Assembly (NCBI RefSeq): GCF_036263595.1
Contig: NZ_DATAGQ010000200.1
Location: 19,788 to 83,787, forward strand
Source of the DNA: Geminicoccus sp036263595
Lineage (GTDB): Bacteria > Pseudomonadota > Alphaproteobacteria > Geminicoccales > Geminicoccaceae
Reading direction: 5' to 3'
DNA length: 64,000 nucleotides
The position numbers and the translations under genes were made by a program. Positions 16,798 to 25,632 of this stretch are shown in pieces. The notes beneath the pieces were generated by a model. It saw nothing but the letters and a program-made list of their open reading frames with translations. It did not search any database and was not told where the DNA came from. The stretch's first letter is position 1, and every line of letters starts with the position of its first letter.

Positions 16798-17778
16798 ATG
16801 GCGGCGAAGACCTATGACGATTCCCAGGCAGGCAAGGATCGCGCGCCCGGCCGCGAGGCTGCGTCCCCTCAACAGATCCCGGCACGTGGGTGGTGGCAGA
16901 TCACCAAGCGCGTGGTGTCGCAGACCTCCGAAGATCGCCTGCTGACCGAAGCCGCCGCCGTCACCTTCTTCGGCCTCCTGTCGATCTTTCCCGGCCTCGC
17001 GGCCTTGGTGTCGCTCTACGGGCTGGTCGCCAATCCGGATACGGTCACCCAGCACCTGTCCGCCCTCGAGGGCATCATTCCCGGCGGCGGCATGGACCTG
17101 CTGACGCAGCAGGTCCAGGGCCTGGCCAGTACGCAAAGCGGGGCACTGAGCTTCGGCGCGGCCCTCGGTATCCTCACGGCGCTTTGGTCGTCCAACCAGG
17201 GCACAAAGGCGATGTTCGATGCCTTGAACATCGTCTACGAGGAGAAGGAGAAGCGTTCCTTCATCTGGCTGACCCTTTGCACGCTGGCCTTCACGCTCTG
17301 CGCGATGGTCTTCGTCATCGTCGCCCTGTTCGCGGTGGTGGGCCTGCCGATCATCCTGAACTTCGTCGGACTGGGTCAGGTCGGCGACCTCCTGATCCGC
17401 CTGGCCCGCTGGCCGATCCTGCTCGTGATGATCGTCGCCCTGCTGGCGGTCCTGTACCGCTATGGCCCCAGCCGCGAGAAGGCCGAATGGCGCTGGGTCA
17501 CCCCCGGCAGCACCCTGGCGGCGATCGTCTGGCTGGTCGGCTCCATCCTGTTCTCCTGGTATGTCAGCCGCTTCGGCAATTACGACGCCACCTATGGCTC
17601 GCTCGGTGCCGTGATCGGCTTCATGACCTGGATCTGGATCTCCGCGATCGTCGTCCTCGTGGGTGCCGAGCTCAATGCGGAGATGGAGCACCAGGTCGAG
17701 CATGACTCCACGACGGGCCCCGACCGCAGCATGGGCCAGCGCGGTGCCAAGATGGCGGACGAGGTGGCGCGGTCCTGA
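16798..17778 (+). CDS. YihY/BrkB (UPF0761) family inner-membrane protein
   Basis: 326 residues. Family features are the N-terminal AAAVTFFGLLSIFPGLAAL, SFGAALGILTALWSSNQG, and the C-terminal GSLGAVIGFMTWIWISAIV; about six membrane segments span roughly 60-295. The polar N-terminal 45 residues and charged C-terminal tail are cytoplasmic by prediction. I chose the ATG at 16798, preceded by a G-rich site, because upstream sequence belongs to another frame of the AAC gene. Family members were once called ribonuclease BN by mistake; the molecular function remains unclear, with transport suggested. Confidence 0.88.
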   Translation: MAAKTYDDSQAGKDRAPGREAASPQQIPARGWWQITKRVVSQTSEDRLLTEAAAVTFFGLLSIFPGLAALVSLYGLVANPDTVTQHLSALEGIIPGGGMDLLTQQVQGLASTQSGALSFGAALGILTALWSSNQGTKAMFDALNIVYEEKEKRSFIWLTLCTLAFTLCAMVFVIVALFAVVGLPIILNFVGLGQVGDLLIRLARWPILLVMIVALLAVLYRYGPSREKAEWRWVTPGSTLAAIVWLVGSILFSWYVSRFGNYDATYGSLGAVIGFMTWIWISAIVVLVGAELNAEMEHQVEHDSTTGPDRSMGQRGAKMADEVARS

Positions 17779-17870
17779 CGAGCCGACCAGCGGTTGACGG
17801 TACCCGGTCGGGTGCACGAGCCTGCCACGGCCGACCCGGAGAACAATGATCGGCCCAGGGGAGCGGGACC

Positions 17871-18641
17871 ATGTCGGAATTCGTCGAACGCTTTTCGGTC
17901 ACGAACCGCAAGGCGCTGGTTACCGGCGCAAGCAAGGGCATCGGTGCGGAGACCTGCCGTGTGCTGGCCGATGCCGGCGCCGACATCGTGGCCGTGGCGC
18001 GTGATCCCTCCGGGCTCGCCGAGACCAAGGCCGCGGTCGAGGCGAAAGGCAGGCGCTGCCTCGTCATCGAGGCCGACCTGTCCTCGATCGAGGAGACCCG
18101 TGCGGCTGCCCAGAACGCGCTGGACGCCTGGGGCACCATCGACATCCTCGTGAACAACGCGGCGATCGGCCTGGTCGAGAGCCTGCTCGAAGCCAGCATG
18201 GAGAGCTTCGACAAGGTGATGGCCATCAACCTGCGCGCCCCTCTCCTGATGGCGCAGATGCTGGCCCCCGGCATGATCGCGCAGCGCCGCGGCAAGATCA
18301 TCAATGTCAGCTCGCAGACCGGCGTGATCGCGCTGGTCGACCATGCCACCTATGCCGCGTCCAAGGCCGGTCTGAACGCGATGACCAAGGTGATGGCGGC
18401 CGAATGGTCGCGCTACAACATCCAGGCCAACGCGGTCTGCCCGACCGTCATCATGACGCCCATGGGCGAGAAGTTCTGGAGCGACCCGGCCCGCTACGAC
18501 CCGTTCGTCGCGAAGGTCCCGCTGGGGCGTACCGGCAAGCCGATCGAGGTCGCCGACCTGATCCTGTTCCTGGCCTCCTCCGCCTCGGACCTGATCACTG
18601 GCGACAACATCATGATCGACGGCGGCTACACGGCCCTCTGA
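17871..18641 (+). CDS. Short-chain dehydrogenase/reductase (classical SDR)
   Basis: 256 residues. The cofactor motif TGASKGIG is at 18-25, NNAA at 95-98, the catalytic serine in NVSSQTG (147/148), and YAASK with Tyr161 and Lys165. The ARD after the second beta strand suggests NADP preference. The C-terminus DLITGDNIMIDGGYTAL is the usual SDR ending. It probably oxidises or reduces a hydroxyl/keto substrate such as a polyol or 3-ketoacyl compound; nothing nearby fixes the substrate. GGGGAGCGGG precedes the ATG. Its 3' end overlaps the convergent cyclase gene by 16 bases. Confidence 0.88.
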   Translation: MSEFVERFSVTNRKALVTGASKGIGAETCRVLADAGADIVAVARDPSGLAETKAAVEAKGRRCLVIEADLSSIEETRAAAQNALDAWGTIDILVNNAAIGLVESLLEASMESFDKVMAINLRAPLLMAQMLAPGMIAQRRGKIINVSSQTGVIALVDHATYAASKAGLNAMTKVMAAEWSRYNIQANAVCPTVIMTPMGEKFWSDPARYDPFVAKVPLGRTGKPIEVADLILFLASSASDLITGDNIMIDGGYTAL

Positions 18642-20590
18642 GCGTCGGCGGTCTCCGCGGGCAGGGTGAAGAGTTCCACCGGCTTCAGCTGGCCGCGGAT
18701 CAGGTGCGCGCCCAGTGGCCGCAGCCTGCCCTTCGGGAGGGCCGACGCAGCCACCGGCCCTATGATTACCGACGTGCCCAGGTCCTTGTTCTTGCCTTCG
18801 AGCCGCACCGCCATGTTCACGGCGTCGCCATAGGCGGTGTAGTCGAGCCGGGTGCCGGCCCCGACGTCACCGACGATCACCTCCCCCGTCTCCACGCCGA
18901 CCCGCGTGCGCCCGAACGGCCCCACCGAAACGGCCGCTTCCCGTCTGAACTTTTCGGTCCATCGTTGCACCGCGATCGCGGCCTCCACCGCCTTCGCCTC
19001 GTGGCCGGGCAGGTCGGCAGGCGCATTGAAGATCGCGTGCACCGCATCGCCCACCAGCTTGTCCACCATCCCGCCATGGTCGATGACGATCCGGCTGATG
19101 CCGTCCAGGTAGCGGTCCAGCAGGGAGATCAGCATCTGCGGCTCGGCCCGGTGGGTCAGGCCGGTGAAGTCCTCGAGGTCGGTGATCAGGATGGTCGCGA
19201 CCCGGCGTTCGCCGGCGAGCTTCAACCCGCCCGGCCTGCGCACCAGCCGCTCCACGACCGCCGGATGGAGCCGCTGCTCGAAGCTCTGGCGCAGCCGCTG
19301 CTCGCGGATCCGCGTGGCGACGAACGAGGTGAACGCAGTCGTGGCGAACACCAGGATCGCACCGATCGCCGGACCAGCCGGATCGATCAGATGATCGCCC
19401 CGATGAAGCAGCAGCAGCGCTCCGCCGCTCCATGCCAGGCACAGCACGATCACGCCCACCAGCCCGGCAACCGGTCCCAGCCCCAGCGCCAGCGCGATGG
19501 CGAGGGTGGCTAGCAGGGCCATGCCCAGCGGCTCGATCCAGCGACGGGTCGGGGGGTCCTCGACGATCCGCCCGCTCATCAGCTGCGCGACCGCATGGGC
19601 CTGGATCTTCACCGAAGGGAACAGGGGGTTGCCGGGCACCGCCCGCAGGCCGCCCAGCTCTGGCGCCGAGCCGCCGATCAGCACGATGCTGCCCTGCAGG
19701 CCGGACGACCGGCCGGCAAGGATGTCCGCCGCCGGGATGGTCACGATGTCCGCGCTGCCCGGCGGGTCGGGCAGGATGCGCAGCAGTCCGCCGGGCGGCA
19801 ACCTCAGCTGCCTCGCCCCCACGTCCAGGATCGCCCTGCCCCTCTCGTCGCCGCTCAGGCGATAGACATGCGAGCCGAACGCCAGGCGCAGCGTTTCCAG
19901 GGCAAGGCCCGGCAGGACGACCGGGCCCGCGGCGACGAGGAGCGGGACCTGCCGGACGACCCCGTCCACGTCGCTGGGCAGGGACAGCGAACCCAGTCCG
20001 GAAGCTGCATCCAGCAATATCGGCGTCGGGCCTATGGCGCCGCTGCCCCGCCAGAGCCCGTCAAGGGTCGGACTGCCGACGGTCAGGAAGGCCGGTCCCG
20101 GCAGCGTGCTGTCGCTTTCCGGGTCGAGCACGAAGCCCAGCGCCGCTGGCACCATGGCGACCGCCTCGCTCATCAGCGCATCGCCATCAGGCAGTGTTGC
20201 GGCCAGCTCGGCCAGCTCGGTCCGGCCGGTGATCCCGGCCAGTTGGCGGGCCAAGGCTGCGGGCGACCGCTGGTCAGCGTCCGCGAACAGGATGTCGGTC
20301 CCGATCGCTGCCGGCCCCGCTCCGGCCACGCCGTCCACCAGCCGCGCCATGGTCGTGCGCGGCCAGGGCCATGGTCCGATCGCGTCCAACGACGTCCGGT
20401 CGATGTCGATCACGACGATGTCGAAGGCCTGCGGCAGGTCCGTGACCGGCGTCAGCCACGAATCGGCCCTGAGGAGCCGATCGAGGACGGGGGCACGCCA
20501 GAATGGCGAGACCAGGAGGTGGACCACCACCACTGCCACCATCGCACCGAGCCCGGCCAGGGCCGGCGCCTTGTCGATCCTGATGCCCAT
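18626..20590 (-). CDS. CHASE2-domain class III adenylate/guanylate cyclase
   Basis: 654 residues. One N-terminal membrane helix (about 10-30), an extracytoplasmic CHASE2 domain (about 35-345, with IVVIDIDRTSLDAIGPWPW and GTDILFADADQRSP), three membrane helices (about 350-425), then a class III cyclase domain (about 460-635). Cyclase metal aspartates are in ITDLEDFTG and LVGDAVHAIF; YTAYGDAVNMAVRLEG supplies the transition-state asparagine and arginine. It makes cAMP (or cGMP) in response to a periplasmic signal. It follows the fecR-like gene by 16 bases, an arrangement known for CHASE2 cyclases. The 3' end overlaps the convergent SDR. Confidence 0.9.
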   Translation of the reverse strand: MGIRIDKAPALAGLGAMVAVVVVHLLVSPFWRAPVLDRLLRADSWLTPVTDLPQAFDIVVIDIDRTSLDAIGPWPWPRTTMARLVDGVAGAGPAAIGTDILFADADQRSPAALARQLAGITGRTELAELAATLPDGDALMSEAVAMVPAALGFVLDPESDSTLPGPAFLTVGSPTLDGLWRGSGAIGPTPILLDAASGLGSLSLPSDVDGVVRQVPLLVAAGPVVLPGLALETLRLAFGSHVYRLSGDERGRAILDVGARQLRLPPGGLLRILPDPPGSADIVTIPAADILAGRSSGLQGSIVLIGGSAPELGGLRAVPGNPLFPSVKIQAHAVAQLMSGRIVEDPPTRRWIEPLGMALLATLAIALALGLGPVAGLVGVIVLCLAWSGGALLLLHRGDHLIDPAGPAIGAILVFATTAFTSFVATRIREQRLRQSFEQRLHPAVVERLVRRPGGLKLAGERRVATILITDLEDFTGLTHRAEPQMLISLLDRYLDGISRIVIDHGGMVDKLVGDAVHAIFNAPADLPGHEAKAVEAAIAVQRWTEKFRREAAVSVGPFGRTRVGVETGEVIVGDVGAGTRLDYTAYGDAVNMAVRLEGKNKDLGTSVIIGPVAASALPKGRLRPLGAHLIRGQLKPVELFTLPAETADAQRAV

Positions 20591-20606
20591 CCCCCCGGAA
20601 ACCGGT

Positions 20607-21260
20607 TCACGTCACGCTGGCGAGCGCCGCCCTGATCCGTGCGTCGCCCCAAGGTGCCGGATCGGACGGCCGATCGCCGGGACGCGAGATGTTGGTGCCC
20701 TCGCCTGCATCCAGCAGCACCGTGCGGCCGCCGCCCTGGACGGAAACACGGCCCTCTGCGACAAAGACGCCGAATACCGCATTGCTGGGTCCGGCGAAGA
20801 AGCGGGTGCCGCGCACGGCGATAAGGCCGTAGGAGCTGCGCACCGTGGCGCGCACGCTTGGACCGTCATTGTCATGCTCGAGCAGCAGCGGGCCCGCCTG
20901 GAGGTCGTAGTCGCCGCTGCCGTCGGCCAGCACCTGCCGGTCGATCCGCAGCCGCGCATTCTCGCCCAATGCCAGGATGGTCCGGCGGCCGAGCCGGACC
21001 CGGACGCGCGCACCGGCACCCGTCACGATCAGGTCGCCGAGATGAAGCGGCGCTCGTACCGCAAGGGGACGCTGTGTCTGCCCGATCTCGACGAACACCT
21101 CGCCACGCAGGCTCAGCACGTGGCCGATGCCCTCGGTCTGCGCGCCCAGATGGCCCGTCTGGCCGGCGAGGATCAGTCCCAGGCCACCGGCGATCACCTG
21201 CCGCCTGGCCACCGGCACGTTGGGTGGCCGAGCAATCCTCATCTCCATCATCCCAATCAT
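20607..21260 (-). CDS. FecR-domain exported protein, partner of the CHASE2 cyclase
   Basis: About 217 residues. An N-terminal VARRQVIAGGLGLILAG looks like a signal sequence with a paired-arginine n-region. The FecR domain follows (about 55-160), with HLGDLIVTGAGARVRVRL, LALGENARLRI and YGLIAVRGTRFF. FecR-domain proteins paired with CHASE2 cyclases are thought to sit in the periplasm and modulate the sensor domain. The start is uncertain: in-frame ATGs occur at 21260, 21251 and 21242 and none has a clearly better ribosome site. It lies between the PAP2 phosphatase and the cyclase in a minus-strand run. Confidence 0.8.
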   Translation of the reverse strand: MIGMMEMRIARPPNVPVARRQVIAGGLGLILAGQTGHLGAQTEGIGHVLSLRGEVFVEIGQTQRPLAVRAPLHLGDLIVTGAGARVRVRLGRRTILALGENARLRIDRQVLADGSGDYDLQAGPLLLEHDNDGPSVRATVRSSYGLIAVRGTRFFAGPSNAVFGVFVAEGRVSVQGGGRTVLLDAGEGTNISRPGDRPSDPAPWGDARIRAALASVT

Positions 21261-21310
21261 TCTGTCCGGATCACGATGCACTGCGTGCAACGTCCGGTCA
21301 GTGATCTGGA

Positions 21311-22075
21311 TCAATGCAGGTCGTGAGCCGCCAGTCTACCGTCCTCGCCCGGCGCCACCCTGATCACGGCGCGCTGCTGCAGCCACCAGGCGACCATGCC
21401 GCACAGCATCGCCCAGGCGGAGCCTACGAACCAGCCGGCCAGGACGTCGGTCGGCCAGTGAACGCCGAGATAGACCCGGCTGCACCCGATCAGCACGGCG
21501 ACAACGGCCGCCACCATCAGGATGTAGGCCTTCACCCGCCGACGCGGCTGCACACGCGCCAGCAGGGCACCGAGCGTCAGGTAGATCATCGCCGACATCA
21601 TGGCGTGGCTGCTGGGGAAGCTCGCCGTGTGCACGGCCACCTCGTGCGGGACCAGGTCCGGGCGGGAGCGCTCGAAGAAGATCTTGAGCAGGAAGGAGAG
21701 CGCCGTCCCGACGCCTGCCGACACGATCACCAGCAACGCCATGCGGCGCCGGTGGATCATGACGAGAAAGCCGATCGTGCCGAGCACGACGAGCGTGAGG
21801 ACGGTGAGCCCGCCAAGGGCGGTGATGTCGCGCGCCGCCTGCTCGAGCCATTCGGGGCCGATGGGATCGGCGAGGTCGGCGGGGTTGCGCAGGGCGAGCA
21901 GGATGGCCCGGTCGAGCCTGAGGGATTCGCCCTCGACCACCTCTTCGGCCAGCATGCCGAACGAGAGCAGGATCGCTGCCACGGCACAGAAGCCGCTCAG
22001 CAGCAGGAACTCGTGACGGCCGAGCCTGCTCCAGAGATCCGGCCTGGGCAGTCGGCGCAGGCGGTCGAGGTTCAT
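21311..22075 (-). CDS. PAP2-family membrane phosphatase
   Basis: 254 residues with about six membrane segments. The three phosphatase motifs are KIFFERSRP (KxxxxxxRP), PSSHAMM (PSGH-like, with Ser in place of Gly) and SRVYLGVHWPTDVLAG (SRxxxxxHxxxD). It dephosphorylates a lipid phosphate such as undecaprenyl diphosphate, phosphatidic acid or lipid A on the outer face of the inner membrane. It lies 4 bases after the dedA gene, and DedA proteins flip undecaprenyl phosphate or phospholipids, so a shared role in lipid-carrier recycling is plausible but inferred. Confidence 0.9.
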   Translation of the reverse strand: MNLDRLRRLPRPDLWSRLGRHEFLLLSGFCAVAAILLSFGMLAEEVVEGESLRLDRAILLALRNPADLADPIGPEWLEQAARDITALGGLTVLTLVVLGTIGFLVMIHRRRMALLVIVSAGVGTALSFLLKIFFERSRPDLVPHEVAVHTASFPSSHAMMSAMIYLTLGALLARVQPRRRVKAYILMVAAVVAVLIGCSRVYLGVHWPTDVLAGWFVGSAWAMLCGMVAWWLQQRAVIRVAPGEDGRLAAHDLH

Positions 22076-22079
22076 CCCG

Positions 22080-22685
22080 TCAGCGCGCCTTCTGCGGCCG
22101 GAACGTGACGACGCGGTAGATGTAGAGCAGCACGATCGCGGCGAAGATCACGTTGGAGACCGGGTTCAGCCAGGCTTCCACCTTCTCGTACTGCCCGCCC
22201 AGCAGGTAGCCCGCACCCGCGAGCAGACCTGCCCAGGCGCCCGTGCCGAGCGTGGAATAGGCGAGGAAGGCCGGCAGCGACATGTTCGCGATCCCGGCCG
22301 GCACCGAGATCAGGCTGCGCACGGCCGGAACGAGCCGGCCGATCAGTACCGCCAGCCCTGCATGTCGCTCGAACCAGCCGTTGGCCTGGTCGACCTCGTC
22401 GGGCGAGATGGTGAACCAGCGGCCATGCTCGCCGGCCCATGCCTTCAGCCGCTCCACGCCGACCCACTTGCCGACATAGTACCAGAACAGTGCACCCAGC
22501 ACCGAGCCGAACGTGCCGGCGGCGATCACGCCCACGATGTTGAGCTGGCCGCGTGACGCACTGAATCCTGCCAGCGGCATGATCAGCTCGGAGGGGATCG
22601 GCGGGAAGACGTTCTCGAGAAGCATCAGGAACGCGATGCCGGCATAGCCGGTCTGCTGCACCAGCTGCGTGATCCAGTCGAACAT
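22080..22685 (-). CDS. DedA-family membrane protein
   Basis: 201 residues, SNARE-associated/VTT-domain DedA family. Conserved blocks are LENVFPPIPSELIMPLAGF near the N-terminus and the FERHAGLAVLIGRLVPAVRS region (about 104-123), which carries the functionally required arginines; GIANMSLPAFLAYSTLG follows. Members transport undecaprenyl phosphate or flip phospholipids. The PAP2 phosphatase is directly downstream. The tail (YIYRVVTFRPQKAR) is basic and cytoplasmic by prediction. Confidence 0.9.
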   Translation of the reverse strand: MFDWITQLVQQTGYAGIAFLMLLENVFPPIPSELIMPLAGFSASRGQLNIVGVIAAGTFGSVLGALFWYYVGKWVGVERLKAWAGEHGRWFTISPDEVDQANGWFERHAGLAVLIGRLVPAVRSLISVPAGIANMSLPAFLAYSTLGTGAWAGLLAGAGYLLGGQYEKVEAWLNPVSNVIFAAIVLLYIYRVVTFRPQKAR

Positions 22686-22742
22686 GATGACTCCGTGGGT
22701 ACCTTGCGGCTTGAACGTCGCCGGATGGCGAAGGCTCCGAAA

Positions 22743-23333
22743 TCACAGTGCCTTCGTTAGAAGTACCCAGTGCTGCCCAGGGTTCGCCCAGTCCTCCTTG
22801 ACCATCGCCCGCCTGCCCGCTTCGCGATAGCCGCACGATTCGTAGAGCTGCCGCGCCTTGTCGTTGGCATCGGACACGATGATGCTCATGCCCCGCCGCG
22901 ACGAGGCCCGCGCCTTTTGCTCGGCGACCGCCAGCAGCCGGCGCCCATGGCCGCACCGCCGCTCTTCCGGCACCACCGCCAGCACGTTCACATACCAGGT
23001 CGCCGGTGCCTGCTGCTCCAGTTCCTCGAGCGGCACGAACATGGGCGGGATGCCCGCCAGATCCAGGGACGGCGGCTCGTCCGGCAGGGGATAGCCGATC
23101 ATTCCCGCGATGATCCGGCCCGCGCGCTCCAGGATCGTGGTGTTGCGGTAGGAAAAGCCGCCGCTCTCCCGCCGGGCCCGCTGCCGGCCGATCTCCCACG
23201 GATCTTCGCCGGGACCGGCCATCCTGCTCCAAAGATAGAATGGCAGGCCCTCGCCAGCCATGTCGACCAGCCGGGTCATCGCCTGGGCGTCGTCCAGGGT
23301 AGCGGCGCGTTCGATGGCATCTGCTGGCTTCAT
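22743..23333 (-). CDS. GNAT-family acetyltransferase
   Basis: 196 residues. The GNAT core has the acetyl-CoA site VVPEERRCGHGRRLLAVAE (about 120-138), followed by SIIVSDANDKARQLYESCGY. The N-terminal half contains MAGEGLPFYLWSRMAGPGED, seen in a set of uncharacterised proteobacterial GNATs. The start was placed at the ATG at 23333 because upstream frame sequence crosses the hairpin region. The substrate is unknown. It stands 57 bases before dedA on the same strand and may be co-transcribed. Confidence 0.82.
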   Translation of the reverse strand: MKPADAIERAATLDDAQAMTRLVDMAGEGLPFYLWSRMAGPGEDPWEIGRQRARRESGGFSYRNTTILERAGRIIAGMIGYPLPDEPPSLDLAGIPPMFVPLEELEQQAPATWYVNVLAVVPEERRCGHGRRLLAVAEQKARASSRRGMSIIVSDANDKARQLYESCGYREAGRRAMVKEDWANPGQHWVLLTKAL

Positions 23334-23407
23334 GCGGCACGGTCCGGCTCGTCTTGGTTGATATTGGACAGGCCGGCCGGGGAAAATGCAAGTCGGGCAA
23401 GAAACGA

Positions 23408-23444
23408 GTCCGGCCCGACGCTCGGGGGGAGCGTCGGGCCGGAC
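23408..23444 (-). terminator. Strong hairpin terminator after the FG-GAP gene
   Basis: A perfect 16-bp inverted repeat, GTCCGGCCCGACGCTC (23408-23423) against GAGCGTCGGGCCGGAC (23429-23444), with a 5-base loop. It sits 41 bases past the FG-GAP stop; on the minus strand it is followed by TCGTTTCTT, a short T-rich run. A second, weaker hairpin (GTTCACCC/GGGTGAAC, 23451-23475) lies between it and the gene. Confidence 0.75.
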
Positions 23445-23484
23445 CATGGCGTTCACCCGGGAGGCGTGGGTGAACGAGCTCAGC

Positions 23485-24930
23485 CTACTTGAACTCGCCT
23501 TCGACGATCAGGCTCTGGCCCCAGGTGACCATCTCGTCCTCGCCATCATTGTCCATGTCGAACAGCAGCGGATAGGCCACCCACTTGTCGTAGTTGTTGG
23601 TGGTGCTCTTCTCGTTGACGTTGGTGCCCTTCAGGTTCCAGTACCAGCCCTTCGACATGAGCGACTCGCCCGCGCCGTTGAAGACTTCGCCGAACACGCC
23701 GACGATCTCGTCGTTGCGGCGGTAGCCGTCGAGCTGGGCGTTCTGCATGGGCATGATGCGCTTGTTGATCGTGCGGAGCTTCTGCCCCTTGCTGTTGATG
23801 ATGGAAGTGACGATCGAGTTCGAGCTGCCGCCGCGGGCAGTGACCATCATCGAGAGCGGAGCCGGTGCAGCGTCCATCTGGAAGACTGCCATTTCCTGCG
23901 GATTGCTGACCGGCACGCTCCAGACGCGATTGCAATTGTCGGCATCGAACATGCCGCCGCCGGTCCGTCCGATCGCCATGGCGTGCAGGTCGGACTTGCT
24001 CGGATCCATCCGCGCGATGCGGATCGCGTCCACATGGTCGCTGCTGTCCCAGCCTTCGAGGCTGCAGCGTATCTTCCCGTTGAAGTCGAGCGAGTACTTG
24101 CCGACGAACACGTAATCGAAGTAGCCGTCCTTGTCCTCGTCCACGCCAGCCGTCAGATGCCCGGCGTCGCATGTATTGGTGGACCAGAGCATGTTGAGGT
24201 TGGTGTCATAGGCAACGACCCTGGCCCAGTTGTCCGTGTAGTTCCTGCCCCCGCAGGCGCCGTTCGTTGACTGGCTGTGAGCCACCAGGATGATCGGCTT
24301 CTTGTCCGACTCTTTCTTGTAGACCGAGATCCGGCAGTACTGGGTTCCGGAGCTCACGCCCTGGCCGGACAGGGTGACCGACCTGATCTCCTTGCCGGAG
24401 GCGCCATCGCGGGCCACCAGCTTCTTGGTCGAACCCGACTGCCAGCAGTGGAGGATGTCCTCCTTGCCGTTGCCGTTCAGGTCGAGGACCGCCCCCTGGT
24501 CGCGGTGAATGTAGATGTTGGACGTCAACCGCCGTCCCGTCGGGTTGGAAAGCTCCCAGACCTTGTTCCCGGCCCGGCCATAGACCCGCATGATCTTGTG
24601 GCCGTTCCAGATGACGTACTCGGACGTGCCGTTGCCGTTGAAATCGAGCGGCAGGAGGCTGGAGTACGCGTTGTCGAGCGGGTCTCCATGAATGCTGATC
24701 TTGACCGATGGCTCGACCCTGATCGACTTTGCCGAGCCCGCCGAGCCTTCGGATGTCGAAGTTGGTATGTACTCTAGACCTCGCGGGCCGTTTCGGCGCA
24801 ACTGCACCCGCTCCTCAAGCGAATCATAGGCCCGCGCGAGGTCGACACTTAGGGTTACCGTCGAGGCCACCAAGCCGGCCATGATGGCCAGGCGTGCACT
24901 GGCACGTGCAACTTCCCGAAGAAAAGGCAT
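23485..24930 (-). CDS. Secreted FG-GAP/VCBS-repeat beta-propeller protein
   Basis: 481 residues with an N-terminal signal region (about 1-34, ending LSVDLARA). At least four FG-GAP-like calcium loops are visible: DFNGNGTSEYVIW, DLNGNGKEDILH, DEDKDGYFDYVFVG and DMDNDGEDEMVTWG, so the fold is probably a seven-bladed propeller. Several cysteines occur in the middle (CWQSG, QYCRISV, GACGGRN, NTCDAG, IRCSLEG, DNCNRVW), suggesting disulfides. The start is the ATG at 24930; a GTG at 24942 is possible. Similar propellers occur in polysaccharide lyases and adhesins, but no catalytic domain is recognisable. Its codon use is slightly less GC-extreme than its neighbours. Confidence 0.75.
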   Translation of the reverse strand: MPFLREVARASARLAIMAGLVASTVTLSVDLARAYDSLEERVQLRRNGPRGLEYIPTSTSEGSAGSAKSIRVEPSVKISIHGDPLDNAYSSLLPLDFNGNGTSEYVIWNGHKIMRVYGRAGNKVWELSNPTGRRLTSNIYIHRDQGAVLDLNGNGKEDILHCWQSGSTKKLVARDGASGKEIRSVTLSGQGVSSGTQYCRISVYKKESDKKPIILVAHSQSTNGACGGRNYTDNWARVVAYDTNLNMLWSTNTCDAGHLTAGVDEDKDGYFDYVFVGKYSLDFNGKIRCSLEGWDSSDHVDAIRIARMDPSKSDLHAMAIGRTGGGMFDADNCNRVWSVPVSNPQEMAVFQMDAAPAPLSMMVTARGGSSNSIVTSIINSKGQKLRTINKRIMPMQNAQLDGYRRNDEIVGVFGEVFNGAGESLMSKGWYWNLKGTNVNEKSTTNNYDKWVAYPLLFDMDNDGEDEMVTWGQSLIVEGEFK

Positions 24931-24942
24931 CGCGTATCTCAC

Positions 24943-25632
24943 CCATTCCGCCGACGGGATCTACCCGTCCCCCTTTCCGGAAGTTGCACAGAAACACGCT
25001 CTTGTTCATTATAACATGCAAGATGAATTAATGTTCATCCGACCGATGGGCATCGCTGGTGAGACACCGCGCGCACATTTTCCACTTTGACATCCTGCAA
25101 AGCCCCGGAATTCCTTGCAAAAAGGAACTGCCTCAAATTTTCGGCAGTTTGGATGCAGAATCCGAGATTAACGGGCTATTGCGCCGTCCAGGCGAGAAGA
25201 GTGCCGACTTCTCGCCTTTGAAGTTCCACCTTCTTATCGTGCGAGTACAATTCGCGCAGTTGACTCCAAGTTCACTTCACGCCACGGCCCATGTCTCGGC
25301 GAGCATTGTCGAACTATCCCAACTATTCTGAAGAAAACTTGTCGATCGTCGTGATCACGAAACCATATAACCAGGTACTTTCACACAATATATTAGTGAT
25401 TTATACCTTTCTTCTGCAACAAATGTAAATACATGCTCAATTGCAGCCGACATGTTCGTCGGAGCCGGACTGCCAAGAGCGTACCGACGCCACCGTTCGG
25501 AACTTGCGCACGCCATTCGGCTTTCAGGGAAACTTGCCGTCCGATCGCCAGTCCTGGTGAGCCAGCTTCCGTTCGACCGGGCGTCGCGACATCACACGGT
25601 TCGTATGGACCGGCATCGCAGGGAAACCGTCC
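24943..25632. other. AT-rich intergenic region with inverted repeats
   Basis: 690 bases between divergent genes, visibly poorer in G+C than the rest of the window, with no convincing gene. It holds the extended -10 site, a 10-bp inverted repeat AGGCGAGAAG (25190-25199) / CTTCTCGCCT (25208-25217) with an 8-base loop, and a 12-base perfect palindrome TCGTGATCACGA (25349-25360) that could be an operator. The most AT-rich part (about 25360-25440) has several TATA-like tracts but no well-spaced -35/-10 pair toward the pyruvate-oxidase gene. A small RNA ending at the 25190 hairpin is possible but unsupported. Confidence 0.5.
25008..25013 (-). promoter_or_regulatory. Extended -10 promoter for the FG-GAP gene
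   Basis: On the minus strand the sequence reads TGTTATAAT, a perfect TATAAT with the TGn extension, 78 bases upstream of the ATG at 24930. No good -35 hexamer is seen 17 bases upstream (GAACAT), as is usual for extended -10 promoters. It stands out in a locally AT-rich stretch. Confidence 0.5.

Noticed and set aside
25339..25371. TTGTCG ... TATAAC as a promoter for the ThDP enzyme gene
   Set aside because: Spacing is 21 bases, too long for a standard sigma-70 promoter.
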